From: Microbacterium forte
Lineage (GTDB): Bacteria; Actinomycetota; Actinomycetes; Actinomycetales; Microbacteriaceae
Direction of reading: 5' to 3'
DNA: 64,000 nt
NCBI RefSeq assembly: GCF_031885415.1
Contig: NZ_CP116871.1
Location: forward strand, 620,001-684,000
The notes under the pieces were generated by a model. It was given only the letters and a program-made list of their open reading frames with translations, searched no databases and was not told where the DNA came from. Numbering within the stretch: the stretch's first letter is position 1; every line of letters starts with the position of its first letter. A program made the translations under genes and the position numbers. Positions 11,171 through 21,142 of the stretch are shown here, piece after piece.

Positions 11171-13188
11171 TTGATCACCTCGACGGAGAGAAGGTCCTGT
11201 CGGACAGCCAGGAGACGGATCTGCTCGGTCGACCCCTGGGAGGGAACCGAGAAGAACAGTTGGAATTCGTACTTGGTCGTCACACCCTTGGCGGACTCGG
11301 ACACGCCCGTCAGGGCCTTCGCCTGCGCGTTGTCGCCGAAGCGGATCACGGCGTCCGCCGACGTCGGCGTCACCGACTCCGTGTCGACGAGCGAGACCGC
11401 CACGATCGCGCCGCTGTCGAGCGTGGCCATCGAGACCGGTGCGGAATCCGCCGGGACGATGTCGAACGCCGTCTGCGAGGTCTCGGCGGCACCATTGTCC
11501 GCGAGGTTCTGCACGACGGCCTGGCGGCTGTCGCGAATCGACTGGGCGAGTTTCTGAGATATCTCGTCGAACAGCCCGTAGGAGGCGCTGGTCTCTCCCG
11601 CGTCGACGATGTCGGCGAATGTGGTGGCGAGCTCACTCGGCGGGATGCTGAGGAACGCGGAGTCGTCCGGCACGAGTGAGGTACCGAGCCACGGTGCGGC
11701 CACCTCGGGGAAGACTGCGTCCGCCGACATCTCGGCCATGTTCGTCACCTTGTAGTTCGACCACGGGTCCTGCTGAGTCATGGTGAGGATCACGGGCGGC
11801 ACGGTGTCGTCGCCCGCGTTCTTCGAGAGCAGCAGAACCGTGCGCGGCCAACGGTCGGTGGCTTCGGGCAGCACGACCTCGACGTCATCCGTCGGGATCG
11901 CGGCAGGCACCGGGGTTTCCGGAAGAGCGGTCCGCAGCGCGTACTCGGTCGTCCGAGCCGTCAGCGCCGGACCATCGAGCCGGGTCCCGGCGAGAGCGAT
12001 GTCCATCGCCGCGTCCGCGTCCGAGAGGGTCGTCGACACCTCCTGCAGGATCCGTCTCGCCTGCGCCTCGGTCACGGCCGGCGGTTTCTGGTTCTCCGGG
12101 GCGATCACGGTCGCACTGGGCGACGGTGACGGTGTCCCTTCTCCGAACTGCGGCCAGGAGTCGGGCGAGCAACCGCTCGCGAGCAGGGCCGTCACCGCGA
12201 GCGCGGGCAGGGCGAGCAGGCGGCGTCTGCGGTCGGTGGTCGTCGCACGCCTCTCGGTCTTCCGATCGCGGTCGGAGCTGCGCTCGCCAGCCGCGTCATC
12301 CGCGCCTTCGCGGCCCACTCCCGCCGTGTCCGGGCCCTCAGCGGGCGCACCCCCAGAGGCCTCATCCGCATCGCCGGGTGCGGGCGCCGAGCTCTCGATC
12401 ACCGCGCGTTCCGAGGGCGGCAGCTGAGCCACATCGATCGGCTCGGTCGCCGGGAGGGGTCCGGGGCCCTTGCGCCGCGGACCTCGCCCGCGGCGCTGGT
12501 GACGGATTGCGAGGACATAGAGCACGAGACCGACGAGGAGCAGGGCCGCGCCTGCGGCCATGAGCGGTCCCGCGAGCGGCGTCGACGTGTCGAGCGGCCG
12601 CGAGATCACGATGTCGTCGGGAGCGTCTGCGGTGCCGTCGTACGCGATGATCAGACTGACTCCTTCGGGGAGCTGCATCTTGTCGACGATGAGAGCGTCG
12701 GTCTCGGTGAACGAATCCAGCCAGAGATCGGAGCCCGCCGGATTGCGTCCCGGCTCTGCGGCCGCGCCGCCCTCGGTCGGAGTCGCGGAAGGAACCGGAG
12801 TCTCCGCGGGAGCGGGGCTCTCGGTCGGTGCCGGGGTCGGGGTGTCATCGCCGTCGGCCGCGGCTCCGGCGGCAATCAGCTCGGCCTCGAGCTCGCCACC
12901 CTTGCCGGCGGTCACGTGGTTGTACGAGGCGTCGGCCAGCCATGCCTCCATGTCGGCCGTCCGACCGTATGCCGCGAAGATCTCACCTTCACCCCGCACG
13001 AGCAGCGTCTGAGAGCCCGGGTGCTCGCGCAGGACGTCGCCGTCCAGCAGCACATAGGGGGCGGGTTCTTCCACAGCGACTGAGACCTCCTGGGTCGACG
13101 GACCCATGAAGATGGTTCGCTGCGCGATGCCCGCAGCGATCAGTCCCGCAGCCAGCACGAAGGCCACGACGGCCCATACGAAACGCAC
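11167..13188 (-). CDS. Large envelope protein with an internal lipoprotein-signal-like segment
   Basis: 673 residues, function not recognised. Residues about 1-30 form one membrane helix (VWAVVAFVLAAGLIAAGIA), followed by an extracytoplasmic stretch rich in Pro/Ala/Thr, a second helix (LMAAGAALLLVGLVLYVLAI) and a basic/acidic linker. Near residue 330 comes RRRLLALPALAVTALLASGC, which looks exactly like a type II signal peptide with lipobox, followed by a second extracytoplasmic domain of about 340 residues. Start GTG 13188 is chosen for its GAGGAG site 7 nt upstream; the frame extends to 13218. It may be a natural fusion of a membrane protein and a lipoprotein, with the second signal acting as a membrane helix. 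Confidence 0.7.
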   Translation of the reverse strand: MRFVWAVVAFVLAAGLIAAGIAQRTIFMGPSTQEVSVAVEEPAPYVLLDGDVLREHPGSQTLLVRGEGEIFAAYGRTADMEAWLADASYNHVTAGKGGELEAELIAAGAAADGDDTPTPAPTESPAPAETPVPSATPTEGGAAAEPGRNPAGSDLWLDSFTETDALIVDKMQLPEGVSLIIAYDGTADAPDDIVISRPLDTSTPLAGPLMAAGAALLLVGLVLYVLAIRHQRRGRGPRRKGPGPLPATEPIDVAQLPPSERAVIESSAPAPGDADEASGGAPAEGPDTAGVGREGADDAAGERSSDRDRKTERRATTTDRRRRLLALPALAVTALLASGCSPDSWPQFGEGTPSPSPSATVIAPENQKPPAVTEAQARRILQEVSTTLSDADAAMDIALAGTRLDGPALTARTTEYALRTALPETPVPAAIPTDDVEVVLPEATDRWPRTVLLLSKNAGDDTVPPVILTMTQQDPWSNYKVTNMAEMSADAVFPEVAAPWLGTSLVPDDSAFLSIPPSELATTFADIVDAGETSASYGLFDEISQKLAQSIRDSRQAVVQNLADNGAAETSQTAFDIVPADSAPVSMATLDSGAIVAVSLVDTESVTPTSADAVIRFGDNAQAKALTGVSESAKGVTTKYEFQLFFSVPSQGSTEQIRLLAVRQDLLSVEVIK

Positions 13189-13368
13189 GAATAGTCTCCT
13201 CACACGGCCCGGACGCATGCCCGAGTCGCAACACTCGACGTTTCAGACTAGCGAAATCAGCTGTGTGTTGCCCACGAGGGGGGCGCCGGAGTCGCGTGCG
13301 GCACGTCGTCGCGGCCAGTCGCGGTGCGGTGGATACGCTTGCAGGGTCCCACCTTCCGAGGAGCACCG

Positions 13369-14430
13369 ATGAAGATCCACAACCCGTTCCGTACCGCTCT
13401 CGTGGCGACGCTCGGCGTGGGGTTGGGCATCCTGCTGATCGGCAGCGTGGAGAGCCTCTCGACGGTGCTGCTCTACGTCGGAACAGCGCTCTTCCTCAGC
13501 CTCGGTCTCGACCCGCTCGTCTCGTTCCTCGAACGCAGACGGCTCCCCCGCTGGCTCGCCGTGCTCATCACCATCCTCGCGGTTCTCGGCGTGTTCGCGG
13601 GCATCATCCTGATCGTCATCCCGGTGCTCGTCGATCAGATCTCACAGCTCATCGCCGAGATCACGGCCATCGTCCAGCGAGGCACATTCCTTTCCGACCT
13701 GCGCCAGTGGATGGTCGACACCTTCCCCAATCTCAAGGTCGACGAGGTCTTCGCGTACGTCACGAACTGGCTCGAGACGAACCTCGCCCAGATCGGCGGG
13801 TCGATCGGCCAGAGCGTCCTCGCGGCCGGCGGCGCCGTGGTGAGCGGGCTGTTCGGCGCGTTCATCATCCTCATCCTCACGATCTACCTCACCGCCTCCA
13901 CACCGTCGCTCAAGCGCGCGGTCTATCAGCTCGCCCCCGCGTCGAAGCGCGAGCGGTTCATCGACCTGGCCGAACAGATCACCGATTCGGTCGGCTACTA
14001 CGTCATGGGGCAGGTCACCCAGGGCGTCATCAACGGCGTACTGAGCATGATCTTCCTCACGATCATCGACGCGCCGTTCCCCGCCGTGCTCGCCGTCGCG
14101 GCCTTCTTCTTCTCGCTGATTCCGCTCGTCGGCACTCTGACGGGGTCGACGATCATCGTCCTCGTGTGCCTGATCCCCGGACTCGGCTCTCCGGCGACAG
14201 CGATCGCCGCGGCCATCTACTACCTCATCTACATGCAGATCGAGGCGTACATCATCTCCCCGCGAATCATGAGCCGCGCCGTGTCGGTACCGGGCGCGGT
14301 CGTCGTCGTGGCGGCGCTGGCCGGTGGCAGTCTGCTGGGCCTGCTCGGTGCGCTGATCGCGATCCCCGTGGCGGCCAGCATCCTGATCCTCTACCGACAG
14401 GTGCTGATCCCCCGGATGAACGAGCTCTAG
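13369..14430 (+). CDS. AI-2E family transporter (PerM-like permease)
   Basis: 353-residue multi-spanning membrane protein with about eight hydrophobic segments, including two N-terminal helices, FAGIILIVIPVLVDQISQL, and the late motif SLIPLVGTLTG followed by GSLLGLLGALIAIPVAASI, typical of the UPF0118/AI-2E family. Members export small molecules or act as ion antiporters; the substrate here cannot be told. ATG 13369 has GAGGAG upstream. The end overlaps the convergent hydrolase gene by 4 bp. Confidence 0.88.
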   Translation: MKIHNPFRTALVATLGVGLGILLIGSVESLSTVLLYVGTALFLSLGLDPLVSFLERRRLPRWLAVLITILAVLGVFAGIILIVIPVLVDQISQLIAEITAIVQRGTFLSDLRQWMVDTFPNLKVDEVFAYVTNWLETNLAQIGGSIGQSVLAAGGAVVSGLFGAFIILILTIYLTASTPSLKRAVYQLAPASKRERFIDLAEQITDSVGYYVMGQVTQGVINGVLSMIFLTIIDAPFPAVLAVAAFFFSLIPLVGTLTGSTIIVLVCLIPGLGSPATAIAAAIYYLIYMQIEAYIISPRIMSRAVSVPGAVVVVAALAGGSLLGLLGALIAIPVAASILILYRQVLIPRMNEL

Positions 14431-15146
14431 ACGGCGGACCATTCGGTCGGCAGCGGGAGAGCCGCCGGATTCACCGCAGCGACGATCTCGGTCAGGACGC
14501 GTCGCGTCTGGCTCTCCCCCACCCAGAGGTGCTTGCCGCCCTCGACGGCGATCAGCTTCGCGTGAGGGATCGCTGCGAAGCGCTCTCGCGCTTCGGCCGG
14601 GCGAAGGTAGTCGTCGAGCTCGGGAACGAGCACCACCACTTCGACATCGACGCCCGCCCACGCCGCGACGTCGGAATCCGTCGCCCGGTGGAGCGGCGGA
14701 GAGAGCAGGATGATGCCTTCGACGTCGTGCTCCCGCCCGTACTTCAGGGCGAGCTCGGTGCCGAACGACCAGCCGAGGAGCCATGGGCGAGGAAGACCTC
14801 GCTCACGCACGAACTCCATCGCCGCTGCGACGTCGAATTGCTCTGCTGCTCCCCCGTCAAACGCGCCACCGCTGGTGCCACGGGGTGAGGTCGTGCCCCG
14901 GGTGTTGAATCGCAGCACTGCGAGATCGGCCAGCGCCGGCAGCCGCGCGGCGGCCTTGCGGATGATGTGCGAGTCCATGAAGCCGCCGGCCGTCGGAAGC
15001 GGGTGCAGCGTGACCAGGGTGGCCGCAGGTGCGGATGACTCGGGCATCGCCAACTCGCCGACAAGCGTCAGGTCATCAGCGGTCTCCAAGACGATGTCCT
15101 CGCGCAGCGCCGGCAACTCGATCGGTCCACGGATCTCCATGCTCAT
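14427..15146 (-). CDS. Alpha/beta hydrolase (dienelactone-hydrolase-like)
   Basis: 239 residues. The serine nucleophile elbow is GWSFGTELAL, an acid lies in VVVLVPELDDYLRP and a histidine in EGGKHLWVGES near the C-terminus, giving a plausible Ser-Asp-His triad. The oxyanion segment is TLHPLPTAGGFMDS. Similar proteins are often annotated as serine aminopeptidase S33 family hydrolases. The ATG at 15146 has GGAGG upstream and overlaps the stop of the preceding small gene (ATGA). Substrate unknown. Confidence 0.82.
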   Translation of the reverse strand: MSMEIRGPIELPALREDIVLETADDLTLVGELAMPESSAPAATLVTLHPLPTAGGFMDSHIIRKAAARLPALADLAVLRFNTRGTTSPRGTSGGAFDGGAAEQFDVAAAMEFVRERGLPRPWLLGWSFGTELALKYGREHDVEGIILLSPPLHRATDSDVAAWAGVDVEVVVLVPELDDYLRPAEARERFAAIPHAKLIAVEGGKHLWVGESQTRRVLTEIVAAVNPAALPLPTEWSAV

Positions 15147-15430
15147 GCAATCCTCCAACAGTGTGTGTGCCAATGCCGTCGGGCGGCGAGATCGGCGGCA
15201 TCGCCGAGAACCCCGTCTGCTCGCCAGACAACGAGGTGGGCCGTTCCCGGCGCGACGATGCGCCCGCATCCGGGGCAGATGTACTCCTTCAGAGCCTGCG
15301 TCGCCGACACGGGCTGCACGGTCCACTCCGAGCCGCGACGCACTTCCGTGCGCTTCCATGACGCGAGGAGACGATCGAGCGAGTCGTCGGTGTCAGGGCG
15401 CGCCGGACGGCGTCTGCGAGAGCGGGCCAT
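15143..15430 (-). CDS. Small conserved zinc-ribbon-like protein
   Basis: 95 residues, basic at the N-terminus (MARSRRRRPARP). The centre contains ICPGCGR, and the C-terminus HWHTHCWRIA, which together could bind zinc. Similar small actinobacterial proteins are sometimes labelled ATP/GTP-binding, without functional support that I know of. Its stop overlaps the start of the alpha/beta hydrolase gene, so it is probably the first gene of that pair. Confidence 0.72.
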   Translation of the reverse strand: MARSRRRRPARPDTDDSLDRLLASWKRTEVRRGSEWTVQPVSATQALKEYICPGCGRIVAPGTAHLVVWRADGVLGDAADLAARRHWHTHCWRIA

Positions 15431-15439
15431 GACGCCGGC

Positions 15440-16123
15440 TCACCACCAGTGGTTGTTCGTCCAGAAGGCGTGAGCGCCGGCCCAGCTGCCGTATCGGCCC
15501 GTGGCGTATCCCGTCGCCCAGCGCAGGTTGTCGACCGGATCGTAGCCGTTGCCGGGAACCTTGCTGCAGGGCAGCGCCTGAACGAGACCGCACGCACCCG
15601 AGGACTTGTTCGTCGCGTTCGGGTTCCACCCGCTCTCGCGGGAGACGATGTAATCGACGTAGCCCCAATCGGACTCCGCGATGCCCGCTGCCGCCATCCA
15701 CTCGGCAGGGGCTCCCCCGCCGGTGTAGAAGAGAGGACCGCTTGGGCCGGGCTTCGACGAACCGGAGGATCCCTCGGAGGCAGTGGTCGGCGTCGGTGTC
15801 GGCGTCGGCTTGGGCGTGACGTAGACCGAGAACGTCCCTCGCTGAACGGGAGCGATCGCCGCGCCCTCTGCCGTGACAGTGAGATTCTGCGTATCGCCGA
15901 GCGCCGCCGAGTATGCCGACTCCGGGGCTACCTCTTCGGGTTGCTGAGCGAGTGCGACACCGGTCGGTGCCACCATGGCCGCAGCGAAGCCGACGACCGC
16001 GAGGCCGCTGAAGAATCCCGCGACGCCTCGTCGGCGACTGCCGGTGCGCGCCGAAAGAGTCGCCGATGCGGGCACAGGCGTGACGTCTTTTCGATGAGGT
16101 GTCATGTCGTTTCGGGAGTTCAC
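15440..16123 (-). CDS. Secreted protein with C-terminal lysozyme/transglycosylase-like domain
   Basis: 227 residues: a basic N-terminus, a hydrophobic stretch VAGFFSGLAVVGFAAAM followed by GVALAQQ (likely export signal), a Pro/Thr-rich linker ([14 protein letters not shown]), and a C-terminal domain with DYIVSRESGWNPNATNKSSG and GLVQALPCSKVPG, the layout of the SLT-like domain in aggregation-promoting factors. It probably acts on peptidoglycan. Alternative starts exist at 16105 (MTPHRKD). The glutamate in SRESGW is the likely catalytic acid. Confidence 0.8.
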   Translation of the reverse strand: MNSRNDMTPHRKDVTPVPASATLSARTGSRRRGVAGFFSGLAVVGFAAAMVAPTGVALAQQPEEVAPESAYSAALGDTQNLTVTAEGAAIAPVQRGTFSVYVTPKPTPTPTPTTASEGSSGSSKPGPSGPLFYTGGGAPAEWMAAAGIAESDWGYVDYIVSRESGWNPNATNKSSGACGLVQALPCSKVPGNGYDPVDNLRWATGYATGRYGSWAGAHAFWTNNHWW

Positions 16124-16171
16124 GATGAGTGGCAGTCTACCCGGTGAGGCACGAGTCGGCCATCGGAACGC

Positions 16172-16756
16172 TCAGCGAACAGCCAGGATCACGTCGACGG
16201 TCGCGTCGAGCAGTGCGTCGACCTGCTCTTCTCGATACCCTCCGCGCTGCATGCGGAACGCGGCCGAGCGCAGCTGCTCGGCCGTCAGCGGCTCGCCGTC
16301 CCGCAGATAACGGGCGATCCGGGTGCCGACATGGTCTACCTCATCGATCCGGTAGCCGAAGGTGAGAATGCCCGTACGTGCGAAACGCTGCCGCTTCGGA
16401 CGCGCGAGGTGGTCGAGGATGACCTGGGCTTCACCTCGGGCCTGCTCCACCCACGCCCCTGCGCCCTGCGAACGGACGACCCGGTCGCGCGCACGCGCCG
16501 CCAGTGCATCCTCCACGCGCCCGAGTGCCGCGTCGACCTCAGCCACGACGTAGCCGTTCTTGACGAGCGGAAAGGATGCCACGCGGACGTCGGCTGCGCT
16601 GAGGTCGTCGGCATCTCCCTCGAAAGCCGCCCTGGCGGCCGCGAGAAACGTGTCGACCGCGGCACGGTGATAGCCGCGCACTCGCCCCGTGGTCAACGAG
16701 AACGCGGGCGGCTCCTGCTTCGCGGCGTCCGCAGTCTGTACGTCGTCGGAGAGCAT
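16172..16756 (-). CDS. DivIVA-domain-containing protein
   Basis: 194 residues containing repeated short DivIVA-type motifs: GRVRGYHRAAVDTFL, FPLVKNGYVVAEVDAAL, TFGYRIDEVDHVGTRI and FRMQRGGYREEQVDALLD. Actinobacterial proteins of this type lie next to cdsA and are thought to be linked to cell-envelope growth. The start at 16756 shares a base with the cdsA stop (TGATG), supporting co-translation. No long coiled coil like that of Wag31 is present, so this is not the main DivIVA/Wag31 protein. Confidence 0.8.
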   Translation of the reverse strand: MLSDDVQTADAAKQEPPAFSLTTGRVRGYHRAAVDTFLAAARAAFEGDADDLSAADVRVASFPLVKNGYVVAEVDAALGRVEDALAARARDRVVRSQGAGAWVEQARGEAQVILDHLARPKRQRFARTGILTFGYRIDEVDHVGTRIARYLRDGEPLTAEQLRSAAFRMQRGGYREEQVDALLDATVDVILAVR

Positions 16757-17895
16757 CACAGCACCACCCAGGAGGAGAAGAGGAAATACAGGCACAGTGC
16801 GGGAATCGTCGACGGCAGGATGCTGTCGAGCCGGTCGAGGAGCCCCCCGTGCCCAGGAAGCCAGGAGCTCATGTCCTTGATCCCGAGATCACGCTTGAGC
16901 ATGGACTCGCCGAGATCGCCCAGCGTCGCAGACAGGAGGATCGCCACGCCGAAGATCACGCCGGTCCACCACGGCAGGTCGAGCAGGAAGAGCGCGAGAA
17001 GCACGCCGGCTGTGATCGAACCCACGACAGCTCCGCCGAAGCCCTCCCAGGTCTTCTTGGGGCTGATCTTCGGCGCCATGGGGTGCCGCCCGAACGCGAG
17101 CCCTGCGGCATACGCACCGGTGTCGGCCACGACGGCGATCGCGATGAAGCTCAGGACCCACCACTGACCCCCCTCCTGCTTGAGCAGGATCAGTGCGACG
17201 GCCGCGAGGAACGGCACGTAGATCTGGACGAATCCGCCGATGACCGCATCCGTCAGCACATCGCCGTAGGTTCTGCCGTCCTTGGCGATCATCTGGCCGA
17301 CCAGTCGCCAGACGATCACGAATGCGACGGCGAAGAACAGCATGACCCAGACGAACCACAGGTCGAGGAAGAACGCCGACAGCACGAGCAGAGTCGCGGC
17401 GATGAACTGCGGGATCACATCGATCCGCCGCCCCGATGCACGCAACGCCAGCGAGAGCTCGTAGACGCCGAGCAACGCGGCAGCCAGTGCGAACGGCACG
17501 AAGAGGACCTTGATGAACAACAACGACGCGAGCAGCGCAGCGCCGAACGCGAGCCCGATCAGGGTCGCGAGGATCAGGTCGCGGCCCGTCCGCTCCTTGA
17601 TGCGCTCGTTCGCCTGGTCGAGCTGACCTCGCGCATGAGTGACATGCGTTCCGAACTCGTCGCGCTTCGCCCGCCACTGCTCTCTGATCGCATTGTGTTC
17701 AGCCGTGTCCAATGCGGACTCCGTCATCGCACGTTCGTCGGCAGGGAGGGGTGGTCGTGGCGGGATGCTCGTCCCGTCGAACGCCACGAGGGCGCCGTCG
17801 ACCAGCGGGATGGCGCCGGTCGAGGTCGACGAGTCGCGCGCCTCGCGGCGCGTCTGCGGCTTGTCGGCGCCGTCATCAGTGCGTTCGTCGGACAT
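16756..17895 (-). CDS. cdsA: Phosphatidate cytidylyltransferase CdsA
   Basis: Integral membrane enzyme making CDP-diacylglycerol from CTP and phosphatidate, the branch point of phospholipid synthesis. 379 residues: a hydrophilic N-terminal extension of about 110 residues, then about eight membrane segments and the family signature ending IKDMSSWLPGHGGLLDRLD. The extension is longer than in the E. coli protein, as is common in actinobacteria. It lies 5 bp downstream of frr on the same strand. Confidence 0.95.
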   Translation of the reverse strand: MSDERTDDGADKPQTRREARDSSTSTGAIPLVDGALVAFDGTSIPPRPPLPADERAMTESALDTAEHNAIREQWRAKRDEFGTHVTHARGQLDQANERIKERTGRDLILATLIGLAFGAALLASLLFIKVLFVPFALAAALLGVYELSLALRASGRRIDVIPQFIAATLLVLSAFFLDLWFVWVMLFFAVAFVIVWRLVGQMIAKDGRTYGDVLTDAVIGGFVQIYVPFLAAVALILLKQEGGQWWVLSFIAIAVVADTGAYAAGLAFGRHPMAPKISPKKTWEGFGGAVVGSITAGVLLALFLLDLPWWTGVIFGVAILLSATLGDLGESMLKRDLGIKDMSSWLPGHGGLLDRLDSILPSTIPALCLYFLFSSWVVL

Positions 17896-17900
17896 GCCGC

Positions 17901-18455
17901 CTATACCTCGAGGAGTTCAGCCTCTTTGCGCTTGAGTGCGTCGTCGATGAGATCGACGTGCTGGCGCGTGAGGGCGTCGAGTTCCTTTTCTGCCCGGGCG
18001 ATCTCGTCTTCGCCGAGTTCGCTCTTGAGACCGTCGAGTTCGTCCTTCGCCTTGCGACGGATACCGCGCACATGCACCTTGGCGTCTTCGGCCTTGGTCT
18101 TGACCAGCTTGACGTACTCCTTGCGACGCTCAGCCGTGAGCTCCGGCATGGTCACGCGAACGAGGTTGCCGTCGTTCGTGGGGTTCGCGCCGAGGTTCGG
18201 CATGTCCCGAATCGCCTGCTCGATGCCCTTCAGAGCCGACTTGTCGTAGGGCGTGATGATGAGCGTACGCGCCTCCTGGTTCGCCAGCGAGGCGAGCTGA
18301 GCGAGCGGCGTGGGCGTGCCGTAGTAGTCGACGAGCACCTTCTGGAACAGCTGCGGGTTGGCGCGACCGGTGCGCACCGTGGAGAAGTCCTCCTTGGCGG
18401 CCTCGACCGCTCGTGCCATACGGGAAGTGGTTTCAGCGAGGACATCCGCGATCAC
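17901..18455 (-). CDS. frr: Ribosome recycling factor
   Basis: Releases ribosomes from mRNA after termination together with EF-G. 184 residues, the standard length, with [28 protein letters not shown] and the C-terminal [17 protein letters not shown]. It is part of the conserved order pyrH-frr-cdsA. No anomalies. Confidence 0.97.
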   Translation of the reverse strand: MIADVLAETTSRMARAVEAAKEDFSTVRTGRANPQLFQKVLVDYYGTPTPLAQLASLANQEARTLIITPYDKSALKGIEQAIRDMPNLGANPTNDGNLVRVTMPELTAERRKEYVKLVKTKAEDAKVHVRGIRRKAKDELDGLKSELGEDEIARAEKELDALTRQHVDLIDDALKRKEAELLEV

Positions 18456-18521
18456 GGTGACTCCTATCGTCGGGGTGTTCTGAAATTCTATCGGGCGTGA
18501 CCCGTGAGCACCGTCAGGCGC

Positions 18522-19238
18522 TCAGGCAGTGACGAGAGTGCCGATCGGCTCTCCCAGAAGCGCACGCGTGACGTTGCCGGCAGGTTCCATGCCGAACACG
18601 CGCATGTCCATGTTGTTGTCCATGCAGAGACTGAATGCCGTGGAGTCGACCACCTTGAGTCCGCGCTGAAGGGCGTCGCGATACGTGACGCGCTCGATGC
18701 GCTCCGCATCGGCGTGCTTGTTCGGGTCGGCGGTGTAGATCGCGTCCACGCCGTTCTTGGCGACGAGGACTTCCTGCGCGCCGATCTCGAGCGCGCGCTG
18801 TGCGGCGACCGTATCGGTGGAGAAGTACGGCAATCCGGCACCTGCGCCGAAGATGACCACACGGCCCTTCTCCATGTGCCGCTCGGCGCGGAGCGGAATG
18901 TACGGCTCAGCGACCTGGGTCATGGAGATGGCCGACTGCACACGGGTGGGCGCACCCGCCTGCTCGAGGAAGTCCTGAAGGGCCAGGGCGTTCATGACCG
19001 TGCCGAGCATTCCCATGTAGTCGGCTCGCCCGCGATCCATCCCGCGCTGGCTGAGCTCCGCTCCGCGGAAGAAGTTGCCACCGCCGACGACGATGGCGAC
19101 CTCGACCCGATCGACCGCCGCGGCGATGTCACGTGCGATCTGACTGACGATGTCGGGGTTGACGCCGAGCTGGCCGGCGCCGAACGCCTCACCGGAGAGC
19201 TTGAGAAGGACGCGACGGCGTCCTGTGCGTTCGGTCAT
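18522..19238 (-). CDS. pyrH: UMP kinase PyrH
   Basis: Phosphorylates UMP to UDP. 238 residues with [10 protein letters not shown] near the N-terminus, [27 protein letters not shown] and [12 protein letters not shown] 19238 is chosen because GAGGAT precedes it at good spacing and the family starts there; the open frame continues to 19283. Precedes frr. A strong hairpin separates it from tsf. Confidence 0.96.
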   Translation of the reverse strand: MTERTGRRRVLLKLSGEAFGAGQLGVNPDIVSQIARDIAAAVDRVEVAIVVGGGNFFRGAELSQRGMDRGRADYMGMLGTVMNALALQDFLEQAGAPTRVQSAISMTQVAEPYIPLRAERHMEKGRVVIFGAGAGLPYFSTDTVAAQRALEIGAQEVLVAKNGVDAIYTADPNKHADAERIERVTYRDALQRGLKVVDSTAFSLCMDNNMDMRVFGMEPAGNVTRALLGEPIGTLVTA

Positions 19239-19286
19239 GGGGTGATCCTCTCGTCCCGATTCAAGATAGTGCCTTCTGGGCATGAA

Positions 19287-19321
19287 GAAGGGGTTCGGAT
19301 CGCGTTGATCCGAACCCCTTC
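19287..19321 (-). terminator. Terminator-like hairpin after tsf
   Basis: A near-perfect 15-bp stem (arms 19287-19301 and 19307-19321) with loop GCGTT lies 8 bp beyond the tsf stop and before pyrH. On the minus strand the stem is followed by TTCTTC, a weak U-rich tail. It likely ends or attenuates the rpsB-tsf transcript. Confidence 0.8.
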
Positions 19322-19328
19322 GACGGTG

Positions 19329-20156
19329 TTACGCGCCGACCTTGAAGCGCGCGAAGTCCGTCACGGTGATACCGGCGTCCTTCGCCACCTGGGCGACGGA
19401 CAGCTTGCTGTCCTTCGCGTAGTCCTGCTCGAGCAGGGCGACCTGCTTGATGAACGCGGAGACACGGCCCTCGACGATCTTGGGCAGCGCCGCCTCCGGC
19501 TTGCCCTCGTTGCGAGAGATCTCGGTCACGATCTGGCGCTCCTTCTCCACGGCGTCGGACGGAACGTCCTCGCGGGAGAGGTAAGACGGGTTCGCGAACG
19601 AGATGTGCTGCGCGATGCTGCGGGCAGTCTCGGCGTCATCACCCGTGTAGGCGACGACGACACCGATCTGCGGAGGCAGGTCCTTGCTCGTGCGGTGCAG
19701 GTAGACCTCGACCTTGTCGCCCGAGATCGTGCGCACGCGGCGCAGCTCGACCTTCTCGCCGATGATCGCGGCCTCTTCCGAGATGACCTGCTCGACGCTC
19801 TTGTCGCCCGCCTGGGCGGCGAGTGCGGCCTCGACCGAATCGGCCTTGACAGCTGCGACAGCGTCGGCGACCTTGTCGGCCAGCGAGATGAAGCGCTCGT
19901 TCTTCGCGACGAAGTCCGTCTCGCAGGCGAGCTCGATCAGCGTCACTGCGCCGTCCTGCTCGCGAGCGACGATGAGGCCCTCGCTGGTAGAGCGGTCAGC
20001 GCGCTTCGCGTTGCCCTTGGCACCCTTGAGACGCAGGATCTCGGTGGCCTTCTCGACGTTGCCGTCAGCCTCCTCGAGCGCCTTCTTGGTGTCGACCATT
20101 CCCGTGCCGAGCTGTTCACGGAGCGCCTTGAGATCGGCGATGGTGAAGTTGGCCAT
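19329..20156 (-). CDS. tsf: Elongation factor Ts
   Basis: Guanine nucleotide exchange factor for EF-Tu. 275 residues: N-terminal UBA-like domain (FTIADLKALREQLGTGMVD), then EADGNVEKATEILR and CETDFVAKNERF, all family hallmarks. It follows rpsB on the minus strand with a 44-bp gap, the standard rpsB-tsf pair. Confidence 0.97.
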   Translation of the reverse strand: MANFTIADLKALREQLGTGMVDTKKALEEADGNVEKATEILRLKGAKGNAKRADRSTSEGLIVAREQDGAVTLIELACETDFVAKNERFISLADKVADAVAAVKADSVEAALAAQAGDKSVEQVISEEAAIIGEKVELRRVRTISGDKVEVYLHRTSKDLPPQIGVVVAYTGDDAETARSIAQHISFANPSYLSREDVPSDAVEKERQIVTEISRNEGKPEAALPKIVEGRVSAFIKQVALLEQDYAKDSKLSVAQVAKDAGITVTDFARFKVGA

Positions 20157-20200
20157 GTGTGGTGGCTCCTTGCTTCGTGATGTGTGTGGTGGTCGCGGAA

Positions 20201-21142
20201 TTACTTGGCGTCTGCAGCCTCGGCGTCGGCGACCTCAGCGGTCTCCTCGCCCGAAGCGTCGGCGATGGCCTCGTCGTGCGCCTCGGCACCGGCCTCGTCG
20301 GCAGCGGTCTCGTCAGCGGCGGGCGTCTCGACGACGGCAGCCTCATCGGCGGGCGTCTCGACGGCGGCGGCATCAGCGGACTCCTGAACGGGGGCCTCGA
20401 GAAGCTCCTTCTCCCAGTCGGCGAGCGGCTCAGCGTCGCCCGTCTCGGGGTTGTGCTTCTGCTGGAGACCCTCAGCCGCGGCGTCCGCGATGATGCGGGT
20501 GAGCAGCGAGACCGAGCGGATCGCGTCGTCGTTGCCGGGGATCGGGTACTGGAAGTCGTCGGGGTCGGCGTTGGTGTCGAGGATGCCGATCACCGGGATG
20601 CCGAGCTTCTTCGCCTCGTCGATGGCGAGGTGCTCACGCTTGGCGTCGACGACCCAGAGGGCGGACGGCGTCTTGGTGAGGTTGCGGATACCCCCGAGCG
20701 ACTTGTGCAGCTTGTCGAGCTCGCGCTTCTTGAGAAGGAGCTCCTTCTTCGTGAAGCCCGAAGCGGACGGGTTCTCGTAGTCGAGCTCCTCGAGCTCCTT
20801 CATACGGGCGAGACGCTTCGCGATCGTCTGGAAGTTCGTGAGGAGTCCACCGAGCCAGCGCTGGTTGACGTAGGGCTGGCCCACGCGGGTCGCCTGCTCG
20901 GCGAGGATCTCCTGCGCCTGCTTCTTGGTGCCGACGAAGAGGATCGTGCCGCCGTGCGCGACGGTCTCCTTGACGAAGTCGTAGGCCTTGTCGATGTACC
21001 CGAGCGACTGCTGCAGGTCGATGATGTGGATGCCGCTGCGCTCGGTGAGGATGAAGCGCTTGACCTTCGGGTTCCACCGACGCGTCTGGTGTCCGAAGTG
21101 CACGCCGCTGTCGAGCAGCTGGCGGATGGTGACCACAGCCAT
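20201..21142 (-). CDS. rpsB: 30S ribosomal protein S2
   Basis: 313 residues. Core S2 sequence [38 protein letters not shown] and [14 protein letters not shown]. Beyond about residue 250 there is a long acidic Ala/Glu/Asp-rich tail, common in actinobacterial S2. First gene of the rpsB-tsf operon. Confidence 0.97.
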   Translation of the reverse strand: MAVVTIRQLLDSGVHFGHQTRRWNPKVKRFILTERSGIHIIDLQQSLGYIDKAYDFVKETVAHGGTILFVGTKKQAQEILAEQATRVGQPYVNQRWLGGLLTNFQTIAKRLARMKELEELDYENPSASGFTKKELLLKKRELDKLHKSLGGIRNLTKTPSALWVVDAKREHLAIDEAKKLGIPVIGILDTNADPDDFQYPIPGNDDAIRSVSLLTRIIADAAAEGLQQKHNPETGDAEPLADWEKELLEAPVQESADAAAVETPADEAAVVETPAADETAADEAGAEAHDEAIADASGEETAEVADAEAADAK

